Shown here one piece after another: positions 23,661-36,457 of a stretch of DNA of 64,000 nucleotides (positions are counted from its first letter, which is position 1; every line of letters starts with the position of its first letter). The stretch is taken from positions 17,938,036-18,002,035 of the forward strand of contig CM063252.1 in the NCBI GenBank assembly GCA_032158295.1. Direction: 5' to 3'. The notes beneath the pieces are model-generated. The model was not told where the DNA came from. It worked only from the letters and a program-made list of their open reading frames with translations, and did not search any database. The DNA is from Pycnopodia helianthoides. Lineage: Eukaryota > Echinodermata > Asteroidea > Forcipulatida > Asteriidae. The position numbers and the translations under genes are program-made.

Positions 23661-25393
23661 TGGATATGAGGCTTCTCCTGATAGTGCAGCATATTCTTCA
23701 CTACTGTCATTCAATGTGCATTGTCGCAAATCCAATGATGAAAGATTCACCATTAAACTCATATAGTATGCCAAATCTGACATACACCCTCCCAAGTGAC
23801 AATCATTTATCTTTACTGACTGTACCTTGTCAAGATAATCAGTTTGTTTGTTTTCCATTGTGTGGGTATGAACATTTCGAAGAAAGTATGTGAATGAGTT
23901 CAGACTGTCCCTCTTCCAACTAAGTACATGTATGCATACTCTATGTGTTAGAACAAACTGTATGAATTCCAGTGGAGGTAAATCTGTTGAATGACCCTCA
24001 AAGTAGCAGTTAAGGCCCAACTGCATGAGGGGTTTATTGGTGGTTACTTCGCCTATTTGTTCTTCTTTGAACTTGTAGGATTCAGCCAGTTTTTGTAAAA
24101 TGCTACTGGTACACGCCACATTGTCACCAGCACAAAACCGCAAAACATATTCAAAACCATTAGCCCCAGAGTTGATCATTTGTTTGAGGTTCTTCTTGAA
24201 TTCCATCGTGTCTGTTTCTAATAAGCTTTGTAAGTATTTACCAGCACAAAACTCTTGAAAAGTCTTGTGCAGGAACTGAATGCTGTTGTGACTTTTCATT
24301 CCCTTCAAGACCTTTTGTCTTGTAAGAATACCTGCTTTTATGGCAGACTCCAGCAAACTTGGTTCAAACATTTCTTCAGGAAAAGCAAGCTGTTGTTTTG
24401 GAGCAAGAAGACCATGCAAGCCAATCTTTCCAAGTTCATTTGTTACTTTTGATATTTCAGGTGGTGACATATCAGTTTTTCTGTGAAATATGTACTCCAA
24501 AGCCTCACTGTAGATACGGGACATTGTTTCTGGGAGTGTAGAATTGTCTCTCCACAAAATGCACATCAACAAAAGTAGCATTGGACTCTTTGCCAAATCA
24601 GATAAAACATTTGAGGATCTGATCCTCTGAATAAGCCCTGCAGCTTTGCCATGTTCTTCTGAATAAAATTTTGTCACATACTTCTTGATATCTTTCTGAT
24701 CAAAACCTTCAACCCTGACTTGTGTGAAAGGCTCTTGAATTAATGACCCTGTCACTAATTTATGATAGTGAGAGGGGCGAGTGGTAACAACTACATAACA
24801 ATCTCTGTCTTTCTTACGGTTAATGATCTTTAGAATTGAACCAAATAAGGTTTTATCAAGGGCAGGGGTCTTTAACTCATCAAAGCCATCTAACAAGATC
24901 AGTACTTTATCTTGATTGTGACTGATAAAAGAACTCAAGGAAGTCTTATCTACATCAGTGTCTTCGTCTAAAAGTTGTTCAAAAACTGAGTCAATTAGCT
25001 CTGTGCTTTGTTCAACTGCACTCATTCTTAAAACAAATACAAGCTCAAACTGCTGCAGTGTTTCATTACATGCCCAATCATATGCCATCTTATCTGTGAT
25101 GGTGGACTTCCCTCTACCAGGTAACCCATTCAAAATAACCCGTTTTATGAGATCACCATCTATTGTTCTCTGACAGAAAATATCCTTATATGATTCCAGT
25201 TTCTGTCCAGATTTCTCCAATGTTAACTCTGTAAAGATATCTTTGATATGTTTTGTGTCATCATCCTCCCATGGTATCAGTTGCACATAGCTACCTGTGG
25301 TCCTATAATGAGTTCTTAATGCCTCTCTACAGCTCTCTGCAGCGACCTGGGCTGGATTTTTTGTTGGATGGGCTCCTTGCAAACTTCCATCAT
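22857..25393 (-). CDS. Unit B exon 5: NACHT plus LRR exon
   Basis: One large exon of 2537 nt starts after an ATCAG acceptor at 25395-25394 and ends at TAG 22857-22859. It opens with two bases completing a split codon (phase 1). The P-loop GLPGRGKST lies about 86 residues downstream of the TTG codon at 25382. The Walker B block LILLDGFDEL comes 75 residues later, followed by the TTRPSHY sensor-like stretch and the conserved FLHKTFQEFCAGKYL motif typical of the helical region after NACHT domains. The C-terminal third is LRR, made of 56-residue units (two 28-residue repeats each) with the core pattern KKMKNLQxLxxxxCSLTGKDMTxIAPALCDLP. The LRR array stops abruptly after LPNFT. No stop or frameshift interrupts the exon, unlike its paralogue in unit C. 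Confidence 0.93.
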
Positions 25394-28300
25394 CTGATAA
25401 AAAAAAAGGTATAATTAATATGGAACATTAAGTCATGATTCAACAAGAACATAAAGAAATTCAGAACAACCTTCAAAGAGAAGAATATAGCCTTAGTATT
25501 TCTAAAATGGTAAAACCAAGGCTTAATTTATTTCATCCTAGAGCCTGACCACTCAATATCAACCACCGTGGTTTTTATATTCTAGAAAAGCTATGATAGC
25601 ATGGTAAATGATATCTAGTGAATGGAATGTTTTGAAGATCTGTTGGCTTTCAGCAACCTGCAAGATCAGATCTCACAAACTAATACTTAATTCTTGATTT
25701 TTTAATATTATTTTTATCTGAATTGCTGGAAATTAAAATAGGACCTATCTGTTTCATCCATCGCTAAAGATAAACAAGTTCACATTTGTAAGGATAAACT
25801 ATTGCTGTCGTCAGCATGGCGAAAAATGTTTCCCTTTTCTGCCATAAACTTTGATAGCATATTTTGATAACCAGCATTTACAAATTGGCATCTGTACAAA
25901 AATGTATAATCCATGTTCAACACCACATGGTGGAAAAACTGTTGATGCATTTAAAAAACTGAAATACATATAATAAGATAAGTTTTACAGAAATTCAGAT
26001 TTGTGAGAAGTTGTTGCAAACTCAACTTGGCAAAGGTTTTAATTAACATCAAGCAAAACATTTACATGGTTTTTAAAAAAAAATCTCAATACGGAATGTC
26101 AGAGTACAATCCAACAAACAATAATGTAAAAACATTTTACAAATATGTATGAGAGAATTTGTTGTGTAGAAGTTTTTGGAAATTATTTCTCTTACAGTAG
26201 TTATATCAATCTTTACTTTGGCCAAGAATAATAAATTGTACTCATGAAGAAATTTAATCTCATACCGGTTGGAGGTTGAGAAAATTCTACGCAAAATTGA
26301 TAGGCCTACCAGGAAGTTAACCAGGACCTAAATTGTTGTCCTTTTTTCTGAATTGCAGTAGAGGTAGTTGCATTAATAATAATCTTTGTGCCTAACTGTG
26401 AGGTGTGTTTGTGATATTGCTTTGGAGTCAATAACTTAAGCCAGAAGTTGGTCATATGCAAAATAATAACCGGATGAAATTAATAAATTGAATACAGATA
26501 TACTGATGGGATAGCACATTGAAAGAGATGGTAAAGTATTGGAAAATTGTATAATTCCAATCTTTACAACCCAAAACAATTTCAAAACACAGTTCATAAA
26601 ATGTCCTTGTGTAATTTCATTAAAATTATTTCATTTTGAAACAAATTTGGCAGGAAGCCAATATAGTTTTAACAATAAATTTATCAACATTTTTCTTAAT
26701 GAGAATATTTTAGTTATAGTGGTGCTTAATTTCTTTGCATAATCTGTTCCATTGTAAGCTTGAATCTATTAATCACCAATACTGTACCATCTTAACCAAT
26801 CATCACAATATGGAATTTGAACATGGATGTTTGCTTTATCATGTAACTGTTTGTAACATTTAACTTCTGTCGAAAGTATAAGAAATAACAAAAAATATAT
26901 GCATCCATCAATTGTATGCATTACTTGGGTAGTGAATACTTAGTAAAACAAACCTGCAACCATTTTTATTCTTTTCCTAAGTTTACCCATAGAGAAGAAA
27001 GGTCCTTTCTCTATGGTTTACCATCATAAGAAATTACACCATGTACTTACCTGAGGTTTTGGGTTGTAATGACCTTCCACTGGCAGCAGCTTGGGAGGAG
27101 TCATCTAGTTTGGGAATCTCTGGTGGAGTGCACTCTTGTTCAGATCCTGCAAGAATGTTTATTGGGCATGTTTGATCAAATATCAACGTATATCAATGTT
27201 TTATTTTCATCAATGCATACAAAATTGAAGAAGATTTTAGGAAGCTTATGAGAAAGTGGCAATCTTTCTCAAGGAATGAAAATCTAGGTCTAAAATTGGT
27301 CTTGAAGGGAGCCGACATTAATTTCAGAGATTTTTGACACTTCAAGCCTCATTATCAAAACATTGCCACCAGGGAATGGATACATCATGTACAAATACAA
27401 ATATTCCTGTGTTTTAGGAGATACGTCAATGGTTTTTGGATTTTTCAAACTCACCAAAACAATTACCAACCTGTGAATTATTTTATCCCATATGATGCGG
27501 TAATGTTTCAGGGGAAGAAAACAAATTATTTATGTTTTGACAGTTATTTTGTGCCATCTTTTGTGCACGCTTATAATTAATTGTTTTGATTGCTGCAATC
27601 AAAATAAGTGATTTGGGGGTTTTCAACTTGTTATTTCCTTAACTATGGCAATATTCAATGCAAAATAAGTTATTATGAGGATTGGTCCTGGTCATAGAGT
27701 TGAAGTGGTCCTTATCAGTGTGTATCTGCTTTATGGTAAATTGGTATTTCAGTTCTTACTAGTGCTTTATCTACAGGCATCTAAAAGCGTGCTCAATTTT
27801 TGAATTATGAGACCCATTTACATAGCACATTTCAAGGGTTTAACAAGGTGCTGCGGCGCTTTCAGCAGCCACTGCCAGAAACTCCTGAGCAAGTGTTAAT
27901 TGTTATCTTCGCAGATAAGTTTTATTGTATCCCGTCACAAATCCTATTTTACAAGTCCCTCATTAGCATAATCCCATTTGCATAGTATACAGCGGTGTGT
28001 ATAAAAAGGTAACAACTAAAATATTAAGAGCATCTTAGAGCCGCTCATCGACTGTACCGCTGTAAACAAATTATGTTTACTCATTAACGGTACAGTCAAA
28101 AATCACGTTTTTTTTAAGTTCCTCAATGGACCATAACTAGTACCAGCAGAATTAGCACGGGGTGTATCTTCGACCTACAGTCACCTTTAACTTCGAAGCC
28201 CCATAGAATTCCCTTGAGGCTATCAACCCTAACCCCATTGACCCACTCCAAGATCTTAGATCTAGCCACTGTTACTTGGGGCAATCAATCATCCTGTCAC

Positions 28301-31300
28301 TGTTCCAGACATCAGGCAGACACCAGGGGCAGGTTGTGGTTTCGGGTAGGCCAAGTAAAAAAGATACCTTGTTTCTCAGAAGACTGGTAAACACTGGAAA
28401 GCAGTGCAAAAAAAATGAAAAAAGTTTGATTTTGGTAACATTTTTTTTTTTTGCAACTGAGTGTGTTTACCATCCAGGAACATTTTTTGTTTGCTTTTTT
28501 TTTGTTCTGGGGATTTAGTTAACGTTTCTGGGTCTAATGATACCATGTTAGAAGAGTTTGTGAGCAGCCAAATTAGTTTTACACGCAATTTCACACGGTA
28601 CTGCAGCGGACAGTACGATACTGTAACGGCGTGTAATTTAGAAGCATGAACGTTGGATTTTGGTGGATTTGGGGAAAAAAAAAAAAAAATTATTATTTTG
28701 CACTTTTTTTGAATTTTTTTTTCTTGGGATTCAGTGAACGACTCTGAGTCTAATGGTACCATGTTAGAAGAGTTTGTGAGTGGCCAAAATAGTTTTACAC
28801 GCAATTTCACACCATACAGGGGGTGACTGTGGGACCAGGGGACAGACGCTTTTGATTGTCATACTGCAGCGCAGGGTTAAGGGTCCTGGATACCCTCTGC
28901 AATTGAATTAATTTTGGCTTGATGTAGATTTGGAGGATTTGTGCATTTATTGTCAACATACTTTTTGGGAGTTTAAATGTGTTTTTGTAATTAATTATTT
29001 CCGAATTTCTAATTTAGTTTATTGTATCCATATTTATTTCAGTTTCACCTTTTCTATTCTATTCTATGAATTGAGTCATAATAAATAATCCACTAAGGGA
29101 AGACATCTCTGCATCTCATATTGTCATTCTTTGAGAGAGTACACATCAGTGACAAGTGTAAATGGGTTATTTTACATGTATTACATAACACATGGGACCT
29201 ACAATCCCGGCCCAAATGCTTCGGCCACCCTATCCTAATGTTACAATAACGATACAATAACCATTCCCTGTCTCACAATAAACATTTCTCCCCCCGTCCC
29301 TCGTCCCCCGCCCCCCCGCTCAATGTTGACTGGAACGCAAAAGACCGTGCAACAATGTGATTCAACATTGAAAGGGTGCAGGGGGGCCCAATGAGATATG
29401 GCCGGGATTGTAGCTTTACGTCCCATCTGAAGGACAAGTCAATAATGGTTAAGTGCCTCGCTTAAGGACACAAGTGCCATGACTGAGACTCAAACCCTCA
29501 CTATATGCTGATCAGAAACACCAGAGCTTGAGTTCTTTTTAAATACCTTTTGATTTTTAACTAAATCCTTTGTCCTTTTTAGACTGCACCTTGTACTCCA
29601 CGATTCTGTACACATTTCAATAAGGTTAACCAATGAGATTGCCTCTTTAGGCTGAAATTTGTTGATGTTGACCAAAACGGTTAATATTAAAAAAAAAAAA
29701 AAAAAATGCTGTGCACCTCGCTTAACAAAAATCCTGGATCGGCACCTGACTTGGCTTGTGTCAAAGACAAATGCACTTTCAAAATTATTCTTTTGATTGT
29801 TAAGAAAGTTCAAACTTGAAATGTTCTTATAATCATCATTGTTAGAATGTCCGATTGTCCAATTACAATGAAAACTAGATCTAATGTATTATAATGTCCC
29901 TTCATTCAATTAAGTTCTTTAATTTTATTCAGAACGAAATGGTTTTATTATACTTGTATGTTACATTTCTTGTTTGTCTTTGCAGTTTACAGTTTTTGGG
30001 CAACGACTTCTAATATTCTTGAAGATGGTGTCATCATTTCTGATAAATTTGCTTTTGATGGATGGAACCAGTAATAACTTATACCGAGAAAGCTTTCAGA
30101 CTTAAGTTTTCCAAGTAAAGTATTTTTCTTATAATAAATATTAAGGTTGAGTTTCGCTTGAAACCGTACTTTCTCAAATCTTTTGGACTCTTAAAAATGA
30201 CAGCCTCAGATTGACAAGTTTTTGGTTGAATAAATTACCTGTTGGTTTCACTGCTGAGTCCAAAGTTGGTTTCTGTTTTGAGGGGGCAGTTAATTTCTCC
30301 AATGCTGGTAAGATATCCTCTGGAATGCAAAGTAAAGGGAAAAATAACGGCAAATAAAATAAAATTAAATATGATGGAGAAAACTCTTGCTGGCCTAAAA
30401 TGATTAAGAGAAAAATGCTGCATACTGGAAGCATAATCTAGATACAAATCGGGAAGCCTCACTCCATGATGTATTAGATTCATCACAACTCATTTTAGAG
30501 ATAATAGTTTTATGGTGAAACTGCAAACCTTACTACAATACATCTATTCTGTCGATATGAAATTATCCAAACTACCAGAGTCCTCTGTATTGATGTTTTA
30601 GATAATCAAAACAAACCATTTACACCTTTGCCTTTTCCAGAACAAAATCAGAATGAATTTTAAATGAAGTTAAATATTGTTGAGCCTCAATGTAAGTTTT
30701 TACACTTGTTACTTTAAAAAAATATCTATACCAAAGCTCGTAATGTGTAGGCCCTACCTGTTGTTCCTTGCTTGAACTGTAGAATGTTGAATGTACAATT
30801 GCTAGGATTGCTCACAGATAAATTACCGCTGCCTTCTGTGTGGTGTAGAGACAAAGATTGGACATCCATCACACATGCTCCTTTACTTGCTGGATTATCT
30901 GCTGTTGGCAATGAAGAAGAGTCATTTCTACATCAAGGATGCAACAGTTTACTTCCAAAGTCTTCTTTGTCCATAAAGTCTAATCTTCAGTCTGAATTCA
31001 TGTCATAACAAGCCAATCTCCCCCCCCCCCCAACTTGGAATAATCTTCTGTTAGTGAACACATCACAGGAAAGCTGAAATGTGTTGAATTTGAAGGTGAC
31101 TTTTAAGTTACCTTAAAAGACTTTACTTTGTTTCACGTATAATTGTTTGGAAGTCTGTAATAATTGTTTTTGTAGCTGGTGTAGGTTGGTTACATGATAC
31201 TAAAAGATTGTGCAGTCATATAAATTAATAACCAAAAATCTACTGGACGTATAAGATAATTGTAGTGATACTGTTTGTGAATGCACTGTATAATTAAGTA

Positions 31301-31809
31301 TTTATCTGAATGCAGAAATTTATTTTCCTGTTGCATGACCTTTCAGAAAAAGGTATTGTACATTGTTTAGCTAAGTACATTCGTATATCTGCTAAGTTGA
31401 CGGAAATTCATTCTACACATACTTAGGTTAAAATGAGTTCTCTTTGCTAACTTTTCCAGTACGTTGTAATTTTTATTTGTTGTATTCCTTCTCCACGCTG
31501 ATGGGGGAAGTTCCGGTTTGTGGAATAAAACCAGAAATCAAATCAAATCAAATTATGTGTTTTTGGTTAGAGATAATGGTTCCCAATATTACACAATTCA
31601 TTTACAGATAAATATCAAATCATACAGATTGACTCTAATTGCAATGATTTTATACCTTGAAGCATTTGTGTGTTTTCTGCTCTCATTAAGTCTCTTGTTT
31701 CTGGCAATGGTTGGATGTTTTCAACAACAGCCAATGATCTTTGTTCTGGTTCATGAGATTGCTTGGCCACCTCTTCCTCTTCCTTGGTCTCCTCACTCCG
31801 ATCAGCCAT
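22857..31809 (-). CDS. Unit B: complete five-exon NACHT-LRR (NLR-like) receptor gene
   Basis: Predicted cytoplasmic pattern-recognition or scaffold receptor of the STAND NTPase class. My model joins exons 31809-31656, 30901-30758, 30319-30239, 27146-27051 and 25393-22857 (154+144+81+96+2537 nt, about 1003 residues). Every internal junction is GT-AG and phase 1, and the frame stays open across all four junctions, which strongly supports the model. A non-coding exon ending at 31967 precedes the ATG exon by a 155-bp intron. Walker A is near residues 248-256, Walker B near 322-331, and LRRs run from about 682 to the end. The N-terminus has no recognised Death, CARD or Pyrin fold. Introns are 754, 438, 3092 and 1657 bp. 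Ligand and signalling partners are unknown. The family call rests on motifs; the exon joins are inference and need RNA evidence. Confidence 0.85.
25394..27050 (-). other. Unit B last intron
   Basis: 1657 bp between the linker and NACHT exons. The part from 25983 on matches the start of the window. No other feature seen. Confidence 0.6.
27051..27146 (-). CDS. Unit B exon 4: 96-nt linker exon
   Basis: The exon is flanked by acceptor TCTTGCAG and donor CAG|GTAAGT. It is phase 1 on both sides and exactly 32 codons long. It encodes a polar proline/serine-rich linker (SEQECTPPEIPKLDDSSQ core) with no recognised fold. The same exon is present, with few changes, at 1018-1113 and 49148-49243. It is therefore the common adaptor between the variable N-terminal exons and the NACHT exon. 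Confidence 0.8.
27147..30238 (-). other. Unit B large intron
   Basis: 3092 bp. It contains T-rich runs and a local duplication of a block ending GTTAGAAGAGTTTGTGAG (about 28506-28580 and 28722-28800). It also holds the dispersed repeat at 29190-29535. Short ORFs here have no coding features. Confidence 0.55.
30239..30319 (-). CDS. Unit B exon 3: 81-nt linker exon
   Basis: Exon of 27 codons between acceptor TTCCAG and donor ACAG|GTAATT, phase 1 on both sides. It encodes a lysine/proline/threonine-rich segment with core EDILPALEKLTAPSKQKPT. It keeps the open frame between exon 2 and exon 4. No domain is recognised. Its duplicate in unit A is 4090-4170. Confidence 0.72.
30758..30901 (-). CDS. 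Unit B exon 2: 144-nt exon with RHIM/amyloid-like stretch
   Basis: The acceptor that fits the reading frame is the CAACAG ending at 30902, preceded by the pyrimidine-rich CTCTTCTTCATTGCC. The more upstream AG at about 30928 would give the wrong phase. The donor is ACAACAG|GTAGGG. Encoded residues include NLSVSNPSNCTFNILQFKQG, a short alternating beta-prone segment rich in Asn and Ser. In unit A two of these positions are Ile and Leu instead of Phe. The pattern recalls RHIM and related NLR-associated amyloid motifs, but the core I/V-Q-I/V-G tetrad is not preserved, so this is only a suggestion. Phase 1 on both sides. Confidence 0.68.
31656..31809 (-). CDS. Unit B exon 1 (coding): start exon, acidic N-terminus
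   Basis: The ATG at 31809-31807 lies two bases after the CAG acceptor at 31812 and has G at +4 (ATATGGC). It opens a 51-residue segment beginning MADRSEETKEEEEVAKQ, strongly acidic at first and then Gln/Leu-rich. The donor is TTCAAG|GTATAA, leaving one base (phase 1). No signal peptide or membrane segment is seen, which fits a cytoplasmic protein. Unit A has a near-identical exon at 5507-5660. Confidence 0.75.
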
Positions 31810-31966
31810 ATCTGACAGAATTTTAGGAATCAAAGAAAGATATTTTCTCTAATGAAAGACTGTGTCTTTGTTTATTATTCTTGTCTATGGATCAAGACAA
31901 ACAATCTACATCTGATTTGATGTCAAAGTTCATGAAATACTGGTCAGTAATATGATGCAGTCTTAC

Positions 31967-32060
31967 CTTCGATTCCAAGAACAATTAGTGCTAACCAGGC
32001 TCATTCACCCAACAGTCAGAAAGATGAAACATCTTCACTGATGTTGCGAGTAGTCCTAAC
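31967..32060 (-). other. Unit B 5' untranslated exon (3' boundary clear, 5' end unknown)
   Basis: A strong donor, GAATCGAAG|GTAAGAC, ends at 31967 and sits 155 bp upstream of the start-codon exon. The sequence before it contains a short upstream ATG whose frame stops just after the splice junction, so it is read as 5' UTR. The outer boundary given is arbitrary; no TATA box was identified. The same structure is at 5818 in unit A. Confidence 0.45.
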
Positions 32061-33104
32061 CCATTTCAAAGTCAATGTTGAGTTGTTTGACAAACCTAAT
32101 TTTGAGAGCAAAAATCAAAGAAATGTCCTTTAACTGTTATTGATGCATGGTGATGCAAATTCAGGTTTGGAACTGTGCACAATTACTGCTTGTATAATCC
32201 TACCAGAATCACGAGTTACACCAGAGAGCAAGGTCCTAATTAGAGCAAGGTGTTCCTTGCCCTAGGGTTACATCGAGTAATTCTCTCCAACTGTTCTATG
32301 CCCAACTAGGACTGTACATTTGTTCCGAAGTTGTGAAAATGGCACTTAACATTCTGATATGAAAGAATTTAGAAAGACTTACAATGTAAGCTAATTAATG
32401 TGACCTCACGCCACAATCAGGCACAATGGAAATAGTGAAATGGCATTAAAATTCAGTGAAGACAACTGAAACCAGCCTTGATTATGGTGTCTTAAATGTT
32501 CTATAAATGTTTAATAGATTGTAATATTTAATAAATCAGAGACAGAGCATGTTATTTACCCTACTCCGCTATTATTGTTATTAATTTCTGGTAATGAAAA
32601 CATAGATGCCTCAAATGCAACTTGGAATGAACCAGAAACACATGAGGTAAACACCTAGTCATCCACAATAATTGTTCTGGGTTGTTTTACAATCAATACC
32701 TATTCTAGTACACGGGACCTATGGCTTTATGTCCCATCCAAAGGACAAAGCAATAGTCAAGTACACATGTATATTGCTTAAAGACACAAAATGGTGACCA
32801 GCAAGGCTAAGAAGATGTGTGAAAGGCACTCATATCAGCTTTCTATGAGTCCTGCCAAAAAACAACTCCACAGGCATACGTACTCAGGTGGGGTTCAAAA
32901 CCACACTTTGAACTGGCCTTTTGTAACCAGGGTCGACACTTACTGATCTAAAAAGTAGTGGTATATCATGCTCTATATAATTGGCAGGGTGGGTTTGAAT
33001 CGCAGCCAAGTAGTGTTGATTTTACTTTTCTTTTTCTGTGCAGGATTTGGGAAAGTACCGAGTGGTACCTAGAAGATGCTGTGTAATTTCTACCGGTAGC
33101 ATTG

Positions 33105-33290
33105 GTTGCTGCAGTTATAGAACATTGGTTGCCATGGTTAAATGATGTTCGTTGCTATGGTTATGGAATACTGTCATGGTTGCTATGGTTATGGAACATT
33201 GAGTGCTGCAGTTATAGAACATTGGATGGTAATAGAACATTGGTTGCTATGGTTATTGCATTGCTATGGTAATAAAACATGGTTGCTAGG
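33105..33290. repeat. Same tandem repeat in unit B, contracted
   Basis: Corresponds to 6955-7170 but lacks part of the central copies. Confidence 0.7.
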
Positions 33291-33351
33291 GGCTTATATA
33301 ATTTGTAATGCTCACACGCCTTGGAGTAAAATAAGTCAGTACTTATATACC

Positions 33352-33455
33352 GTACTGACTGCTTTGAGTGCTTTGGTTAAAACTAAACGTGCTCTGGGGA
33401 TCACCTCGGGAGTCGTAGTTTTAACCACAGCAGGAGTAAAAACAGTCAATATTTG
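33352..33455. repeat. Foldback element, duplicate in unit B
   Basis: Near-identical to 7232-7335 as part of the segmental duplication. Confidence 0.7.
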
Positions 33456-34049
33456 TTTTATAACATTTTATACATAAAGTGTGCCTGTAGCTGTCTAGGT
33501 ATACAAGAAGCTGATGTTGCTATGGGTAAATAGTACCCTGGTTTCTATGGGTATAGTACATTGTTTGCTGCATGTATAGCGTGTCACGTTCGCGCCGCTT
33601 TCTAGTAAAAATAAGACATATCATGTGATGCGCGCTACCAATCAAATGGCAGAATCCTTGAAAGGGGTTCTAACATACATGTATCATGTGACGTGCTCTA
33701 AACCAATCACAAGGCAGATCATTGTTATGTATGAGGTTATATAACATTCTATATATCGGTGTTAAATGCAAGCTCTATAATCTTGTGTATTTTATTTATT
33801 TTTTCTTCTTTATGTATTTATTTGTTTTTTAGCAAACCAACCCAGTTTTCAATTCGGGCAGGAAGTGACCTAAACCGTTATGGATTAAAATTAATAATTT
33901 ACTTTTTCAAAAACGATGATCTACCTATTAATATAAATCGTCTCACTCGCCAGGCCCAACGTGACAATTTGGACAATATTTTTTAGAGGTGATGCATTTT
34001 GCATGCAAGTATTAGGGCCTACATGTAGCATCTACAATGGAATTGTCAT

Positions 34050-34310
34050 CAGTGTTTCATTACATGCCCAATATGGAACAATGAATCATGAATCAACAAC
34101 AGGTTGTTTATGTTGATTACCACAATTGCAAGTATTTTTGGAGTATGTAGGAACATGGTATGATTGAATGCATTCTTCAACTGCACTCAATTTTAAAACA
34201 AATACAAACTCAAACTGATGCAGTGTTTCATTACATGCCCAATCATGATGCCATCTTATCCATGATGGTGGACTTCCCTCTACCAGGTAACCCTTTAGTG
34301 TTACCATAAA
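34050..34310 (-). pseudogene. Relic of a NACHT exon upstream of unit B
   Basis: Counterpart of 8310-8565. HDWACNETLHQFEFVFVLKLSAVE can be read on the minus strand, but Walker A is decayed. The exon-start fragment present in A (8051-8160) has been deleted here. Confidence 0.75.
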
Positions 34311-36309
34311 GTAAGTACCCTTGTTCTACAGAACACCATTAATGTTTGGTCCTCTGCCACAAAGGCCAATCAGAAACAATTCTTGAGTCTTTGTGATCTG
34401 TCCTTAAAACTTCTTGAAAATATAACAACTTATAGGATTGACCTCGTTGATAGAGGGCAGTATAACTGTGTAATTGAGCTCAGCTCAGACATCAAGAATG
34501 TTGAGGCGTATTTTTTATTGCTTCAGGACATTAATTACTGATACCAAATTAACACTAATCAAATGTTTTGCTTCAATTTATGAGAAAGTCGATCAGAGTT
34601 GCTATGCATCTCACACAAGCTCACACATCAATCGGTACAAGATGTAACGGAAGCGTAGATTATCTTTTTATTTTCTGGAATGATGTCACCTGTGGATATA
34701 TTTGTTATTTGTAGACCTGTCAAAAAAATAGTTTTTGACAATCCATGAAGAATGTATAAACAAAATTTCAGCTCCTTAAATCAGGTAGAATATAAAAAAA
34801 ACATTGTGTCCACATTGTATAGAATTAGAAGATTTATACTCAGGACAATAAATTGACGTCCAGGGCTACCACACCCCAAAATGAGTACTGTGTTGAGTGG
34901 TAATTGGACTCTTTGTGTTTGTGACATTCCACACTAATTGCAAATATTTGTATTTCCTCATTTTCTCATAGATAGAGGATATACGATCTTGTTGGTAACT
35001 CTGAACTCTTGTAGTAGGGGGTGGGGTGAGCTCAGCTTGATGTTCCATGAATCGTCCCAAAGTCGTAACCCTCCATCCTCCAGACGGAGACTGGACTCTC
35101 CAGGAGGGTTACGATTATCGCAACTACCCAAAATGCAGCCCCCAATTTCGTAGAGCTGCTTAAATATAAAGCACTTCTGCCAAAATATATTGATTTTATT
35201 TTTATTTTCACAAAACTAAAACCCTTGTGAAGCTGTATGTTGTCTGTATTCCCTTGTAGCTTTGTAATTGTATGTCTGGCTGTGAACAAAATAATCCCGC
35301 AAACTTGACAAAAAAACACCTTTTCCATGCATCATTTCTGAGCTCTATCACGCCATAATGGATTGGCTAACTTACACAGTAACGCAATGACTGTAAATGA
35401 GTCGGTACCGAACTTCAGAGCAGTTTCATTTATTCAGGACAATAATCACGACTCTCACGAGATAAACCCAACAAATACTCACTGCTTGGTCTGCAAGGTA
35501 CGCCACCATTGTGTTATACAGCCATGGATAATACCATAGACGGTATTAAAATCAAGAAATATCAGAGAACTTTAGAAGTATAATTCTTTACCATGATCCC
35601 ATGGAGCTCTCGAGGCTAGCTAGATGGTGGCACGTGTGCACGGCCGGACCAACAAATCTGGCACAAACTTGTTGAAACAATGAGGGCGCACTTCTTTGTT
35701 TCCTACAAAAGTCAATGAAAATAACAATTAATTCGTGAAGATGAAGGTGTCAAAGTCATTGTTGCTATAGTTGGTCTGAAACTTTTGAAACTCTGTTCGG
35801 TGAAAAAAAAAATCCAATCCATTTTACTTTTACTATTTGAAATCCAAGATATGATTATAAAGATGTAAATTCTTCTGCTAATGCACACTGTCCCCAATTA
35901 TTTATGAGACGATATCATTACCATCATGGAGGTAAAAGTCCACAGCACTAGCCCACTTTCCTGAGCTGTTTATCATTCTCTTTTAATATCGGTCTTATCA
36001 TAGTCGCAGACCAATGATAAAAGAGAGCCGACAGCCCAAGGTGGGCTTCAATTCTTTGCCGGTGGAGCTACCCAGCTTCAAACCAATGTGTTTGAGCCCG
36101 TTGAACATCGTTTATTTTCTTCAGTGAGCGATTACCATTCAAGCTTGTTGCACACACCTGAACGGGACTTTGGTTTGGAATAGCCTAGCCCCATAATCCC
36201 CCGAGTTTTCCGACAAGGATCGTATACGGCACTGGTTTATGATTAGAATAAAACATGAAGCTGAACATCGTACAGTCCTGGGAACCATGCATGGCTACCA
36301 TGGTAATAC

Positions 36310-36380
36310 TTGTGCTATATTATTGGGGATATTAATTCCAATCCTGGCCCAGAACACAAACACACAGCTGTTCTGCTTGT
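36310..36380 (+). mobile_element. LINE remnant with a 2A-like motif
   Basis: A short frame reads CYIIGDINSNPGPEHK. It resembles the DxExNPGP translational-recoding motif found near the start of LINE proteins in several marine invertebrates. It is absent from the matching place in unit A. The frame is closed by TAA at 36304-36306 and is not a gene. Confidence 0.45.
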
Positions 36381-36457
36381 GAAAAGTTTACTAATTTATC
36401 CAACCAACTGCTCACGCCTGTGTATAAGTAAACCTCTACAGAGCTTATTAACATTAA

